DNA of 64,000 bases, from contig NZ_CDCE01000029.1 in NCBI RefSeq assembly GCF_000819805.1, positions 250,833 to 314,832 of the forward strand, in the 5' to 3' direction. The translations under genes were made by a program, and so were the position numbers. The notes beneath the pieces were generated by a model, which did not search any database, had not been told where the DNA came from, and worked only from the letters and a program-made list of their open reading frames with translations. The stretch comes from Aeromonas diversa CDC 2478-85. GTDB lineage: Bacteria > Pseudomonadota > Gammaproteobacteria > Enterobacterales > Aeromonadaceae. Below, one piece after another: positions 44,858 through 54,231 of this stretch (positions within the stretch are counted from its first letter, which is position 1; the number at the start of each line of letters is the position of its first letter).

Positions 44858-44886
44858 AACCGGCCCTTGTGGCCGGTTTTTTATTT
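44858..44886 (+). terminator. Rho-independent terminator after marC/ychE
   Basis: AACCGGCC-cttgt-GGCCGGTT followed by TTTTATTT. Confidence 0.93.
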
Positions 44887-45118
44887 GTTCCCTTTTAGGT
44901 GTTGATTACCTACAATCGAGCGGATTTGTACAATAAAACGCCATTTCCACGTTAAGAAATTCTGCCGGCGCCGCGATTTGATGGCTTTCTATCCAGAAAT
45001 AGCCAGGGATAACGCACGAAACTATTGCATTATTCAATAGTGCAGGGAATTATGCGCCAAGCGGGATTTTTTCTCGTGAATGGATGTCAGCATGGAATGT
45101 TCTTGTTGGAGTATGGAA

Positions 45119-46732
45119 ATGACTCACAAAAAAACGATTATAAACACATTGTTGGTTGCAGCCCTGTTTGGCGGTTCGGTGCAGGCAGCCGAGGTTCCCG
45201 CCGGTACCAAGTTGGCGGATGTACAAGAGTTGGTGAAGGGCAACGGCTCCGAGCCCGCCACTTTGGATCCGCACAAGACTGAAGGTGACGTAGAATCCGC
45301 AGTCTTGCGCGACCTGTTTGAAGGACTGGTCACTTCTGGCCCCAAAGGGGAAGTGCTGCCAGGCGTCGCTGAGTCCTGGGAGACCAAGGACAACAAGCAT
45401 TATGTCTTCCACCTGCGTAAAAACGCCAAGTGGTCCAACGGGGATCCGGTCACCGCCCACGACTTCGTCTACGCCTTCCAGCGCGCTGTGGATCCCAAGA
45501 CCGCCTCTCCCTACTCCTGGTATCTGGAGATGCCAACCATCGTTAACGCCTCCGCCGTCATCGCTGGCAAGAAGCCGGCTGATACCCTGGGTGTGAAGGC
45601 GACCGATGATTACACCTTCGAGGTACAACTCGAGAAAGCCATTCCCTACTTTGTCAGCATGCTCTCCCACACCACCACCTATCCGGTGCCTAAGAAGGTG
45701 ATCGAGCAGTTTGGCGAGAAGTGGACCCAGCCCGGCAACATGGTGTCCAACGGCGCTTATGTGCTGAAGAACTGGGTGGTCAATGAGCGCATCGAGCTCG
45801 AGCGCAACAAGAGCTACTGGGACGACGCCAAGACCGTCATCAACAAGGTGACCTATCTGCCGATCCAGTCCACCAACGCCGAGCTGAACCGCTATCTGGC
45901 CGGTGAGCTGGATATGACCAAGAACACTCCGATCGAGCGCTTCAAGCAGCTCAAAAAAGACTACCCGAACGAGCTGAAGGTGACTGGCCAGGTTTCTACC
46001 TACTTCTACCAGTTCAACTTCAAGAAGAAGCCGTTTGACGATGTACGGGTGCGTACCGCTCTTTCCTATGCGGTCAATCGTGACGTGATCGCCGACAAGG
46101 TGATGGGCCAGGGCCAAACCCCCGCTTATGGTCTGACCCCGGATTATGTTGATGGTTTCAAACCCGTCGTGGCCGAGTGGTCGAAGATGACCCAGGCCGA
46201 GCGTGATGCCAAGGCTAAAGCGCTGTTGACCGAAGCCGGTTTCGGCCCGGGCAACCCGCTCAAGTTTGAGCTGCTCTATAACACCGATGACAACCACAAG
46301 AAGGTGGCCGTGGCTGTGGCCTCCATGTGGAAGAAGCTCGGCGTTCAGGTGAGCCTGGTCAATCAGGAGTGGAAGACCTACATCGAGACCAAGAAACAGG
46401 GCCAGTTTGACGTCAGTCGCGCCGGTTGGGTTGCCGACTACAACGAAGCCTCCTCCATGCTGGACCTGATGCAGACCACTCATGGTAACAATGACGGCAA
46501 GTACTCTAACTCTGCCTATGACAAGCTGATGAATGAGTCCCGCGATGTGGCGGACGATGTGGCTCGTAACAACTTGTATGCCCAGGCTGAGGCTATTCTG
46601 GCGAAGGATATGCCGATCGCTCCCATCTATCAGTACGTCATTCCGCGTATGGTCAAGCCCTATGTAGGCGGCTATCCGGCCAACCCGCTGGACAACCTCT
46701 ACAGCAAGGACATGTACATCATCGCCCATTGA
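45119..46732 (+). CDS. oppA: Oligopeptide ABC transporter substrate-binding protein OppA
   Basis: 537 residues. A signal peptide (about 1-23, ending GGSVQAA) leads into a family 5 extracellular solute-binding protein similar to E. coli OppA: NGSEPATLDPHKTEG, RDLFEGLVTS, WSNGDPVTAHDFVYAFQRAVDP, NGAYVLKNWVVNERIELERN and LVNQEWKTYIETKKQGQFDVSRAGW (each split here). It binds peptides for OppBCDF. The ATG at 45119 is chosen for GGAG seven bases upstream. oppA precedes oppB by 95 bases, usual for a highly expressed first gene. Confidence 0.95.
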   Translation: MTHKKTIINTLLVAALFGGSVQAAEVPAGTKLADVQELVKGNGSEPATLDPHKTEGDVESAVLRDLFEGLVTSGPKGEVLPGVAESWETKDNKHYVFHLRKNAKWSNGDPVTAHDFVYAFQRAVDPKTASPYSWYLEMPTIVNASAVIAGKKPADTLGVKATDDYTFEVQLEKAIPYFVSMLSHTTTYPVPKKVIEQFGEKWTQPGNMVSNGAYVLKNWVVNERIELERNKSYWDDAKTVINKVTYLPIQSTNAELNRYLAGELDMTKNTPIERFKQLKKDYPNELKVTGQVSTYFYQFNFKKKPFDDVRVRTALSYAVNRDVIADKVMGQGQTPAYGLTPDYVDGFKPVVAEWSKMTQAERDAKAKALLTEAGFGPGNPLKFELLYNTDDNHKKVAVAVASMWKKLGVQVSLVNQEWKTYIETKKQGQFDVSRAGWVADYNEASSMLDLMQTTHGNNDGKYSNSAYDKLMNESRDVADDVARNNLYAQAEAILAKDMPIAPIYQYVIPRMVKPYVGGYPANPLDNLYSKDMYIIAH

Positions 46733-46827
46733 TGGGTCGAGTCGCATAAGAAGCAGGGGGTCCACCCGCCGGGTGGGCCCCTCATTACAAAGCGACCCTT
46801 TGGAAGCAGTTAGGACAGGTATTGTCT

Positions 46828-47748
46828 ATGTTGAAATTTATCTTCAAGCGTCTTCTGGAAGCGATTCCGACGCTGCTGGTGCTCATCACCGTCTCCTTTT
46901 TCATGATGCGTTTCGCGCCGGGTAACCCGTTTAGTAGCGAACGTTCCCTGCCACCCGAAGTCATGGCCAACATCGAGGCCAAGTACGGGCTCGACAAGCC
47001 GATCGGGGTACAGTATCTCACCTACCTGGGTAACCTGGTGCAGGGGGATCTCGGTCCCTCGTTCAAGTACAAGGACTTCTCCGTCAACGATCTGGTGAGT
47101 GAGGCGCTGCCGGTCTCCGCCAAGATTGGCTCGGTGGCCTTCCTGTTTGCCGTGCTGCTTGGGGTGACCTTCGGCACCATAGCCGCTCTCAAGCAAAACA
47201 CGGCCATCGACTATCTGCTGATGTCGTCGGCCATGGCGGGGGTGGTGATACCGGGCTTCGTGTTGGCGCCCCTACTGGTGCTCTTCTTCAGTATCCACCT
47301 CGGCTGGCTACCGGCCGGTGGCTGGCAGGGGGGCGGTGTCCAGTTTATGGTACTGCCGGTGTTTGGCATGATGATGTACTACATCTCGGCCATCTCCCGC
47401 ATCATGCGGGGCAGCATGATTGAGACCATGAACTCCAACTTCATTCGTACTGCTCGCGCCAAGGGGTTGCCCCTGCGCTACATCATACTGCGTCACGCCC
47501 TGCGTCCAGCCATGCTGCCGGTGGTCTCCTACCTGGGCCCGGCGTTTGTGGGCATCATCACGGGGTCGGTCGTGATCGAGACCATCTTCGGCCTGCCGGG
47601 AATTGGTCAGCTGTTCGTTAACGGAGCGCTGAACCGTGACTACTCCATGGTGCTTGGCCTGACCATCCTGGTCGGCGCACTCACCATCACCTTCAACGCC
47701 GTGGTCGATATCCTGTATGCCTTTATCGACCCGAAAATTCGTTATTGA
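46828..47748 (+). CDS. oppB: Oligopeptide ABC transporter permease OppB
   Basis: 306 residues with six membrane helices and the binding-protein-dependent permease EAA loop (RTARAKGLPLRYIILRHALRPA). The N-terminus MLKFIFKRLLEAIPTLLVLIT matches E. coli OppB, so the ATG at 46828 is used rather than the TTG at 46822. It forms the translocation channel with OppC. Confidence 0.96.
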   Translation: MLKFIFKRLLEAIPTLLVLITVSFFMMRFAPGNPFSSERSLPPEVMANIEAKYGLDKPIGVQYLTYLGNLVQGDLGPSFKYKDFSVNDLVSEALPVSAKIGSVAFLFAVLLGVTFGTIAALKQNTAIDYLLMSSAMAGVVIPGFVLAPLLVLFFSIHLGWLPAGGWQGGGVQFMVLPVFGMMMYYISAISRIMRGSMIETMNSNFIRTARAKGLPLRYIILRHALRPAMLPVVSYLGPAFVGIITGSVVIETIFGLPGIGQLFVNGALNRDYSMVLGLTILVGALTITFNAVVDILYAFIDPKIRY

Positions 47749-47762
47749 TCAGGGAGTAGATC

Positions 47763-48671
47763 ATGGTTGTATCAACAGAAAAACGTGCTGTGGTCGAGTC
47801 GTTCGCCCAGCAAATGGAGGTGGAAGGTCGCTCCCTGTGGCAGGACGCACGGCGGCGTTTCTTCCGTAACAAGGCGGCGCTCACCAGCCTTATCATTCTG
47901 GCCATCATCTCGGTGGCGGTGATAGTGGGCCCGCACCTCTCCCAGTACACCTTCGACGATCCGGACTGGAATGCCATGCAGTCTGCGCCGGATATGGAGA
48001 CGGGTCACTGGTTCGGCACTGACAGCCTGGGGCGCGATCTGTTCGTGCGTACCCTGCTGGGCGGGCGTATCTCGCTCATGGTCGGTATCATGGGTGCCCT
48101 GGTGGCCGTCATCATAGGTACCCTGTATGGCGCCGCATCAGGCTTTATCGGCGGACGCGTCGACAGCCTGATGATGCGACTGCTCGAGGTGCTCAACGCC
48201 TTCCCCTTCATGTTCTTCGTCATCATGCTGGTGACCTTCTTCGGCCGTAACCTGGCGCTCATCTTCCTCGCCATCGGTGCGGTGAGCTGGCTCGACATGG
48301 CCCGTATCGTGCGCGGCCAGACCCTGAGCCTCAAGAGCAAGGAGTTCATCGAGGCGGCCCACGTCTGCGGCGTGTCGAAGTGGAAGATCATTACCCGCCA
48401 CATAGTGCCGAACGTGCTCGGTATCGTGGCCGTCTACGCCACCTTGCTGGTGCCGGGCATGATCATGTTCGAATCCTTCCTGAGCTTCCTTGGCCTCGGG
48501 GTCCAGGAGCCGATGACCAGCTGGGGTGCCCTGCTGGACGAAGGCTCCAAGGCGATGGAAGTCGCCCCCTGGCAGCTCCTGTTCCCCGCCAGTTTCATGG
48601 TGGTGACCCTGTTCTGCTTCAACTTCCTCGGGGACGGTCTGCGTGACGCCCTCGATCCGAAGGACCGCTAA
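47763..48671 (+). CDS. oppC: Oligopeptide ABC transporter permease OppC
   Basis: 302 residues. An N-terminal cytoplasmic segment is followed by six membrane helices; the EAA loop is EAAHVCGVSKWKIITRHIVPN. The N-terminal OppC_N domain (SLWQDARRRFFRNKAAL) is present. Partner of OppB, 14 bases downstream of it with GGGAG before the ATG. Confidence 0.96.
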   Translation: MVVSTEKRAVVESFAQQMEVEGRSLWQDARRRFFRNKAALTSLIILAIISVAVIVGPHLSQYTFDDPDWNAMQSAPDMETGHWFGTDSLGRDLFVRTLLGGRISLMVGIMGALVAVIIGTLYGAASGFIGGRVDSLMMRLLEVLNAFPFMFFVIMLVTFFGRNLALIFLAIGAVSWLDMARIVRGQTLSLKSKEFIEAAHVCGVSKWKIITRHIVPNVLGIVAVYATLLVPGMIMFESFLSFLGLGVQEPMTSWGALLDEGSKAMEVAPWQLLFPASFMVVTLFCFNFLGDGLRDALDPKDR

Positions 48672-48725
48672 TCGCGTGTCCTATGGGTCGTTAATAAAGC
48701 GTCACAAGACTGATAAGGAGTTTTT

Positions 48726-49706
48726 ATGAAGTTACTGGATGTAAAAGATCTGCGGGTCGAGTTCAAGACCCCGGACGGCAATGTGGTGGCCGTGAACGAC
48801 CTCAACTTCTCCCTCTCTGCCGGCGAGACTCTGGGGATCGTCGGGGAATCGGGTTCAGGCAAGTCCCAGACTGCGTTTGCCATCATGGGGCTGCTGGCCA
48901 AGAACGGCATCATCACAGGGTCGGCCAAGTTCCAGGGCGACGAGATCCTGAACCTGCCCGAGTCCAAGCTCAACCGTATTCGCTCCGAGAAGATCGCCAT
49001 GATTTTCCAGGACCCCATGACCTCGCTGAACCCCTACATGAAGGTGAAGGATCAGCTGATGGAAGTGCTGATGTTGCACAAGGGGTTGACCAAGGCTGCC
49101 GCCTTCGAAGAGTCGGTGCGTATGCTCGATGCGGTGAAGATCCCCGAGGCGCGCAAGCGCATGGGCATGTACCCCCACGAGTTCTCTGGCGGTATGCGCC
49201 AGCGGGTGATGATCGCCATGGCGCTCTTGTGCCGGCCCCAGCTGCTGATCGCCGATGAGCCGACCACGGCGCTGGATGTGACGGTGCAGGCCCAAATCAT
49301 GGAGCTGATGGCAGAGCTCAAGCGTGAGTTCAACACCTCCATCATCATGATCACCCATGACCTCGGGGTGGTGGCCGGCATCTGCGACAAGGTATTGGTG
49401 ATGTACGCCGGTCGGACCATGGAGTACGGCAAGGTCAATGACATCTTCTACCGCCCGAGCCATCCCTACACCGAAGGGTTGCTGCGCGCCATTCCCCGTC
49501 TCGACACCGAGGGCGAGGTGCTGCCGACCATACCGGGCAACCCGCCCAACTTGCTGCGTCTGCCCGTGGGCTGCCCCTTCCAGGAGCGTTGCCACCGGGT
49601 GAGCGACATTTGTCGCAGCCAGTCCCCTGTACTGACTCCGTTTGGCGATGGGCGCCAGCGGGCCTGTCACTGGGTATCTGAAGTCATGGGCAAGGAGGCG
49701 GTATGA
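48726..49706 (+). CDS. oppD: Oligopeptide ABC transporter ATP-binding protein OppD
   Basis: 326 residues. Walker [10 protein letters not shown], signature [16 protein letters not shown], Walker [14 protein letters not shown] and H-loop ITHDLG are intact. The C-terminal oligopeptide-type extension has the Cys-rich [20 protein letters not shown] segment, which can bind an iron-sulfur cluster in this subfamily. It overlaps oppF by four bases (ATGA). Confidence 0.96.
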   Translation: MKLLDVKDLRVEFKTPDGNVVAVNDLNFSLSAGETLGIVGESGSGKSQTAFAIMGLLAKNGIITGSAKFQGDEILNLPESKLNRIRSEKIAMIFQDPMTSLNPYMKVKDQLMEVLMLHKGLTKAAAFEESVRMLDAVKIPEARKRMGMYPHEFSGGMRQRVMIAMALLCRPQLLIADEPTTALDVTVQAQIMELMAELKREFNTSIIMITHDLGVVAGICDKVLVMYAGRTMEYGKVNDIFYRPSHPYTEGLLRAIPRLDTEGEVLPTIPGNPPNLLRLPVGCPFQERCHRVSDICRSQSPVLTPFGDGRQRACHWVSEVMGKEAV

Positions 49707-50698
49707 CAGTCGAGAAGAAATTGCTGCTCGAGGTCTCCGACCTCAAGGTGCACTTCAGCATCAAGAGCGATCGGGCCTGGCCCTGGGCCAAGCCCTCTAC
49801 CCTCAAGGCGGTGGACGGGGTGACCCTGCGCCTCTATGAGGGGGAGACCCTGGGCGTGGTGGGGGAGTCGGGCTGCGGCAAGTCGACCTTCGCCCGTGCC
49901 ATCATAGGCCTAGTGCCGAGCACGGCGGGCAAGGTGGTGTGGCTGGGTAACGACCTGACCAAGCTGGATCACCAGGCGCTGCGCGAGAAGCGCAAAGAGA
50001 TCCAGATGATCTTCCAGGACCCGCTGGCCTCGCTCAATCCACGTATGACCATAGGCGACATCATCGCCGAGCCGCTCATCACCTTCTATCCCGAGCTCTC
50101 GAAGGATGAGGTGAAGGGCCGCGTGCGCGCCATGATGAGCAAGGTGGGTCTGCTGCCCAACCTGGTGAACCGTTATCCTCACGAGTTCTCCGGCGGCCAG
50201 TGCCAGCGTATCGGCATCGCCCGGGCGCTGATCCTCGAGCCCAAGATGATCATCTGCGACGAGCCGGTCTCGGCGTTGGATGTGTCGATCCAGGCTCAGG
50301 TGGTAAACCTGCTCAAATCCCTGCAAAAGGAGATGGGGCTGTCGCTCATCTTCATCGCCCACGATCTGTCGGTGGTCAAACATATCTCGGATCGGGTGCT
50401 GGTGATGTACCTGGGCAATGCGGTGGAGCTCGGTGAAGGCAAGGAGATCTACGCCAACCCCCTGCACCCCTATACCAAGGCCCTGATGTCGGCGGTGCCG
50501 ATCCCGGATCCGGACCTGGAGCGCAGCAAGACCATCCAGATCCTCGAGGGGGATCTACCGTCGCCCATGAATCCGCCGTCGGGTTGTGTGTTCCGCACCC
50601 GCTGCCCCCTGGCCGGGCCCGAGTGTGCCAAGACCCGTCCCGTGCTGGAGGGGAACTTCAGCCATGCAGTCTCCTGCCTCAAGGCCGATCCGCTGTAA
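49703..50698 (+). CDS. oppF: Oligopeptide ABC transporter ATP-binding protein OppF
   Basis: 331 residues. Walker [11 protein letters not shown], signature [15 protein letters not shown], Walker [15 protein letters not shown]-loop IAHDLS, and the C-terminal [20 protein letters not shown] cysteine motif are intact. It pairs with OppD to drive peptide import. Last gene of oppABCDF; a strong terminator follows. Confidence 0.96.
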   Translation: MTVEKKLLLEVSDLKVHFSIKSDRAWPWAKPSTLKAVDGVTLRLYEGETLGVVGESGCGKSTFARAIIGLVPSTAGKVVWLGNDLTKLDHQALREKRKEIQMIFQDPLASLNPRMTIGDIIAEPLITFYPELSKDEVKGRVRAMMSKVGLLPNLVNRYPHEFSGGQCQRIGIARALILEPKMIICDEPVSALDVSIQAQVVNLLKSLQKEMGLSLIFIAHDLSVVKHISDRVLVMYLGNAVELGEGKEIYANPLHPYTKALMSAVPIPDPDLERSKTIQILEGDLPSPMNPPSGCVFRTRCPLAGPECAKTRPVLEGNFSHAVSCLKADPL

Positions 50699-50703
50699 GC
50701 ATG

Positions 50704-50732
50704 AAAAGAGGGGGCAAGGCCCCCTCTTTTTT
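50704..50732 (+). terminator. Rho-independent terminator after oppF
   Basis: GAGGGGGC-aag-GCCCCCTC with flanking AAAA and TTTTTT. Confidence 0.95.
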
Positions 50733-50755
50733 GTGCGCGGGCCCACAGATTTCCC

Positions 50756-50784
50756 TTGGCGCGGTTTAACCGCCCTGCTATTCT
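50756..50784 (+). promoter_or_regulatory. Likely sigma-70 promoter of the terC/alx transcript
   Basis: TTGGCG and TATTCT are separated by 17 bases. Transcription would begin near 50791, exactly where the riboswitch aptamer starts. Each hexamer matches consensus in four of six positions. Confidence 0.55.
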
Positions 50785-50792
50785 CCGCCCCA

Positions 50793-50912
50793 TCAAGGGG
50801 AGTAACTTCTTTGCCGGCCTATCGTCAATTCGGTGCGCAGCGCGCATCCGGTAGCCGGGCGGACACGAGTCCGTAAGTGAGACCTTGCCGAAAGGCGAGG
50901 TCTATCTGCTCC
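50793..50912 (+). ncRNA. yybP-ykoY family (manganese-type) riboswitch
   Basis: Conserved elements appear in order: AAGGGGAGTAAC, TTGCCGGCC..TCGTCAATTCGG, CCGGTAGCCGGGC, and GTGAGACCTTGCC-gaaa-GGCGAGGTCT, closing with CTCC against GGAG at the start. The downstream gene is a TerC/Alx membrane protein, the classic partner (E. coli alx). The class senses Mn2+, and in E. coli alx also responds to alkaline pH. Confidence 0.9.
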
Positions 50913-50918
50913 AAATGC

Positions 50919-50954
50919 AAACCCACGCCTTTCGGACGTGGGTTTTGTCGTTTT
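50919..50954 (+). terminator. Intrinsic terminator hairpin of the yybP-ykoY riboswitch
   Basis: AAACCCACG-N9-CGTGGGTTT followed by TGTCGTTTT, 13 bases before the ATG of the terC gene. The hairpin loop (CCTTTCGGA) is complementary to the apical hairpin of the aptamer, see findings. Confidence 0.75.
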
Positions 50955-50967
50955 GGAGGACTGAAAA

Positions 50968-51924
50968 ATGGAACAAATGTGGTTGTGGGGTGGCTTCTTC
51001 GCCATCGTCTTGCTCCTCTTGTGGGTTGATATTCGCTTCGTTGGGGGTGGCAAGGCGCACAAGGTCTCCCTCAAGGAAGCGGGGATCTGGTCGCTGGTGT
51101 GGTTTGCCGTGGCGATGCTGTTCAACCTGGCTATCTGGTGGTGGTATCAGAGCAATGTGGGTGAGGCCGTCGCTCATCAGAAGGCGGTGGAGTTCTTCAC
51201 CGGATACCTCATCGAGAAGGCGTTGGCAGTGGACAATGTCTTCGTCTGGCTGATGCTGTTTGGCTACTTTGCCATCCCGGCAGAGCTGCAACGCCGGGTA
51301 CTGCTCTACGGCGTGTTGGGGGCCATCGTCATGCGTGCCGGTATGGTGTTTGCCGGTAGTTGGCTCATCGAACAGTTCCACTGGATCCTTTATCTGTTCG
51401 GCGCCTTCCTGCTGCTGACCGGCGCCAAGATGTTGTGGGCGGCCGACAAGGAGCCGGATCTCGAGAACAACGCCTTGCTCGGCTGGATGCGCCGCCGCTT
51501 CAAGGTAACCGAAACCCTGGAGGGGGAGAAGTTCTTCGTGCTGCGCGACGGGGTACGCTACGCCACGCCGCTCCTGCTCATCCTGGTACTGGTGGAGGTG
51601 AGCGATCTCATCTTCGCGGTGGACAGCATACCGGCTATCTTCGCGGTGACGACCGATCCCTTCATCGTGCTCACCTCGAATATCTTCGCCATCATGGGGC
51701 TGCGGGCCATGTACTTCCTGCTGGCCGGGGTGGCCGAGCGCTTCGCCCTGCTCAAATATGGCTTGGCAGCGATCCTGATGTTTATCGGGGTGAAGATGCT
51801 GCTGCTCGATGTGTTCAAGATCCCGACCGGCATTGCGCTGGGAGTGGTCGCCGCTATTCTGGCGCTCTCCATGGGGCTGAGCCTCTGGGTGACGCGCAAG
51901 CAGAAGACGGCGACAGCCGAGTAA
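50968..51924 (+). CDS. alx: TerC family membrane protein, Alx-like
   Basis: 318 residues with about nine membrane helices. TerC motifs are AVDNVFVWLMLFGYFAIP (with the metal-linked acidic residue), LYLFGAFLLLTGAKMLW and LVLVEVSDLIFAVDSIPAIFAVT (split). Alx is tied to manganese handling and alkaline response in E. coli. The riboswitch in its leader supports Mn control. GGAGG lies eight bases before the ATG. A bidirectional terminator follows. Confidence 0.92.
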   Translation: MEQMWLWGGFFAIVLLLLWVDIRFVGGGKAHKVSLKEAGIWSLVWFAVAMLFNLAIWWWYQSNVGEAVAHQKAVEFFTGYLIEKALAVDNVFVWLMLFGYFAIPAELQRRVLLYGVLGAIVMRAGMVFAGSWLIEQFHWILYLFGAFLLLTGAKMLWAADKEPDLENNALLGWMRRRFKVTETLEGEKFFVLRDGVRYATPLLLILVLVEVSDLIFAVDSIPAIFAVTTDPFIVLTSNIFAIMGLRAMYFLLAGVAERFALLKYGLAAILMFIGVKMLLLDVFKIPTGIALGVVAAILALSMGLSLWVTRKQKTATAE

Positions 51925-51926
51925 TG

Positions 51927-51952
51927 AGAAGGGCTCCCGTGGGAGCCCTTCT
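51927..51952. terminator. Bidirectional terminator between alx and the racemase gene
   Basis: AGAAGGGCTCCC-gt-GGGAGCCCTTCT, twelve perfect pairs between converging genes. The T tracts are short. Confidence 0.8.
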
Positions 51953-51956
51953 TGTA

Positions 51957-53183
51957 TCAGCGCTTGATGATGCGCGGGTTGGTGTAGCCCCAGATGGTGT
52001 ACATGTCCGCCAGGAGGGCGCCGTTGTACTCCTCGAGATCTGACTGCTTCACCTCGGCGTCGCCCTGGCGACCAAACAGGACCACCTCGTCACCCGGTTT
52101 GACTCCCTTGAGGTCGGTGACGTCCACCATGATGGTGTTCATGGAGGTTTTGCCCACCACCGGCGCCTTCTGGCCGTTCACCAGCACATAGGCCTTGTTG
52201 CTCAGCGCCCGGCGATAGCCATCGGAGTAACCGAGCGGCAGGTTGGCAAGCCAGGAGTCGCGACCCAGGGTGAAGGTGCGGTCATAGCCCACCGTGTTTC
52301 CCTTGGCATAGTGGTTCACCGAGGCGACCCGGGTCTTGAAGGCCATCACCTTCTTGTACTCGGTGTAGGAGGGGATGGTGTCACCGTAGATGATGCCGCC
52401 CGGGCGGACCATGTCCAGATGCGCCTCCGGCACTTCCAGTGTGGTGAAGGAGTTGGCGCAGTGCAGAGTCAACTTGCTGCGATCCAGACGAGCGGCCTCG
52501 ATGAGCCACTGGGTGTCGAGCTGGAACTGGGCAAAGCCCATCTTCACGTCGTTTTTCTCTTCGACCGGGAAGTGGGTCATGATGCCGACCACCTGTAGCC
52601 CCTTGAGCTTGACCAGCTCGAGGGCATCGCGCTTGGCGTCGGAGAGGCGCAGATCCAGGCCGTTACGGCTCATGCCGGCGGAGTTGAGCCCCAGATGGTA
52701 AGCAATGGTGGTGTGGTGACGCAGGGCGATCTCAGACATCAGGCGGGCGCTCTCTAGGCTACCCACCAGCTCTTCCATCTTGTAGGGGAGGGCGGCTTCC
52801 ACCTCTTGCGGGGTGGCGGCGCGCACCCGCATTAGGCGGCCTTCGAAGCCTTTCTCGCGGGCGACACGGGCCTCTTCGTTGCTGGCGATGCCGATGCAGG
52901 GGATGCCTGCCTTCACCACCGAGGGGACCAGCAGGTCGATGCCGTGGCCGTAGGCGTCGGCCTTCATGATGGCGCAGATCTGTGGGCCCTTGTCACCCAG
53001 GCGATCTTTCAGGGTCTGAATGTTGTGTTCGAAAGCGGCGACATCCACCTCGAGCCAGGCGTTGGCCGCGGCAAACTCCTGGCCGTTGCGATGATCGTTG
53101 TCGAGGGGGAGGTAGGGGGCGGCCATGGCAGGGGTGGCAAGAATGCCGAGGATCAGGCTGGCCAGCAGCGTCTTCTTGTTCAT
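51957..53183 (-). CDS. bsr: Periplasmic broad-specificity amino-acid racemase (Bsr type)
   Basis: 408 residues. A signal peptide (about 1-22, LATPAMAA) precedes an alanine-racemase fold. The PLP lysine is in IMKADAYGHG (Lys74), with YHLGLNSAGMSRNG and the C-terminal barrel (SMNTIMVDVTDL, DEVVLFG). Export and the N-terminal extension separate it from cytoplasmic Alr and match BsrV-like enzymes of Vibrio and Aeromonas, which make D-amino acids such as D-Met, D-Leu or D-Arg for cell-wall and biofilm control. AGGAA precedes the start. Confidence 0.9.
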   Translation of the reverse strand: MNKKTLLASLILGILATPAMAAPYLPLDNDHRNGQEFAAANAWLEVDVAAFEHNIQTLKDRLGDKGPQICAIMKADAYGHGIDLLVPSVVKAGIPCIGIASNEEARVAREKGFEGRLMRVRAATPQEVEAALPYKMEELVGSLESARLMSEIALRHHTTIAYHLGLNSAGMSRNGLDLRLSDAKRDALELVKLKGLQVVGIMTHFPVEEKNDVKMGFAQFQLDTQWLIEAARLDRSKLTLHCANSFTTLEVPEAHLDMVRPGGIIYGDTIPSYTEYKKVMAFKTRVASVNHYAKGNTVGYDRTFTLGRDSWLANLPLGYSDGYRRALSNKAYVLVNGQKAPVVGKTSMNTIMVDVTDLKGVKPGDEVVLFGRQGDAEVKQSDLEEYNGALLADMYTIWGYTNPRIIKR

Positions 53184-53331
53184 TGTTGTTCCTGTTATTG
53201 TCGTTGAGGTTGGTGCATCACGGGAGTATTCAAGAGGCTAGTCGAACTGGGATCCCCGTGCATGCCCAGGGTGCTGTTCAGGCGTTATCCCAGCAAGGCG
53301 TTAAGTGTAACTGCCTAAAAGAATAGAGAAA

Positions 53332-53808
53332 ATGAAACAGATCAGGTTTTCAATAGAGGCTTTGTATGGCTGTCTCGGTCACCTGCCGCCACCGCTTGTC
53401 TTCCTCTGCTGCGCCATGGGTATGGCCCTGCCAGGAGAGCTAAACGGCCCCGATAATCTCTTCTGGTCCCTGCTGGTTGTCTGCCTCGCCGTTGTAGGGG
53501 CGCTTATTGCACTCTGGGCCCTGCTGGGTCTCAAGCTTCGCCATACCACTGTCGATCCCATCCATCCGGAACTCAGCTCTGTGTTGGTGACCACGGGGGC
53601 CTATCGCATCGGCCGTAATCCCATGTACCTCTCTTTGTTGATCTGGCTGATGGCATGGGGCAGCTGGCTACAAGGGGGATGGTGGGGCGGGGTCCTGTTT
53701 TGGCTCTGGATAGACAGGGTACAGATCCCCAGAGAGGAGCGTGCGCTGACCACACGCTTTGGCTCCCATTATCTGGAGTATTGCCGCCGAGTCCGGCGTT
53801 GGTGCTAG
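53332..53808 (+). CDS. Isoprenylcysteine carboxyl methyltransferase-like membrane protein
   Basis: 158 residues with three to four membrane helices and the C-terminal ICMT/PEMT signature TTGAYRIGRNPMYLSLLIWL...EERALTTRFGSHYLEYCRRVRRW. Bacterial members are SAM-dependent methyltransferases of unknown substrate. The stop codon is shared in the palindrome CTAG (53805-53808) with the convergent ATL gene. Confidence 0.82.
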   Translation: MKQIRFSIEALYGCLGHLPPPLVFLCCAMGMALPGELNGPDNLFWSLLVVCLAVVGALIALWALLGLKLRHTTVDPIHPELSSVLVTTGAYRIGRNPMYLSLLIWLMAWGSWLQGGWWGGVLFWLWIDRVQIPREERALTTRFGSHYLEYCRRVRRWC

Positions 53809-54134
53809 AAGGGGAGCACAAACAGCAGCTCGGCCAGATCCGGTTGCCACTGCCAGTCGCGAAGACGCACCCGACCACTGATGACCGAAATCCCCTCCTC
53901 CTGTAAGCGCCCCACCTGCTCCTGATAGCCATGGGAGCCTTCCGGGAGCGAGATGCGGCCGCTGGCTCCCAGCACCCGGTGCCAGGGGAGGGTCAGTGCC
54001 GTGGTTTTTAGCACCCGACCGACCAGACGGGCCCGTCCGGGTAGACCGGCGAGATCGGCCACCTGGCCGTAGGTGGCGATCCGTCCCTGTGGGATCAGGG
54101 TAATGACGATTTCGATGCGCTCTTGAGGGGTCAT
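53805..54134 (-). CDS. atl: Alkyltransferase-like DNA repair protein (ATL, MGMT family)
   Basis: 109 residues with the MGMT DNA-binding fold: helix-turn-helix GRIATYGQVADLAGLPGRARLVGRVLK and the active-site position LPWHRVLGASGRIS. The alkyl-acceptor cysteine of PCHR is replaced by Trp51, defining an ATL. Such proteins bind O6-alkylguanine and hand it to nucleotide excision repair. The ATG at 54134 is used. A TTG five codons upstream is possible. Confidence 0.88.
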   Translation of the reverse strand: MTPQERIEIVITLIPQGRIATYGQVADLAGLPGRARLVGRVLKTTALTLPWHRVLGASGRISLPEGSHGYQEQVGRLQEEGISVISGRVRLRDWQWQPDLAELLFVLPF

Positions 54135-54189
54135 AGGGGATCCGGCCAAAAGCCTATTGTTATCGGTCGTGCCGGAAGAGACAAGGGGG

Positions 54190-54224
54190 GAGAAAAAGCA
54201 GGGGAGAGAGGTGGCGCTCTCCCC
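54190..54224 (-). terminator. Terminator after the first PAS-chemoreceptor gene
   Basis: On the minus strand GGGGAGAG-N8-CTCTCCCC is followed by TGCTTTTTCT, just after the stop at 54232. Confidence 0.78.
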
Positions 54225-54231
54225 GGGCGGG

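Noticed and set aside
45050-46765. 571-residue frame antisense to oppA
   Set aside because: Composition (His, Val, Gly, Leu repeats) is that of an antisense shadow; oppA is clear.
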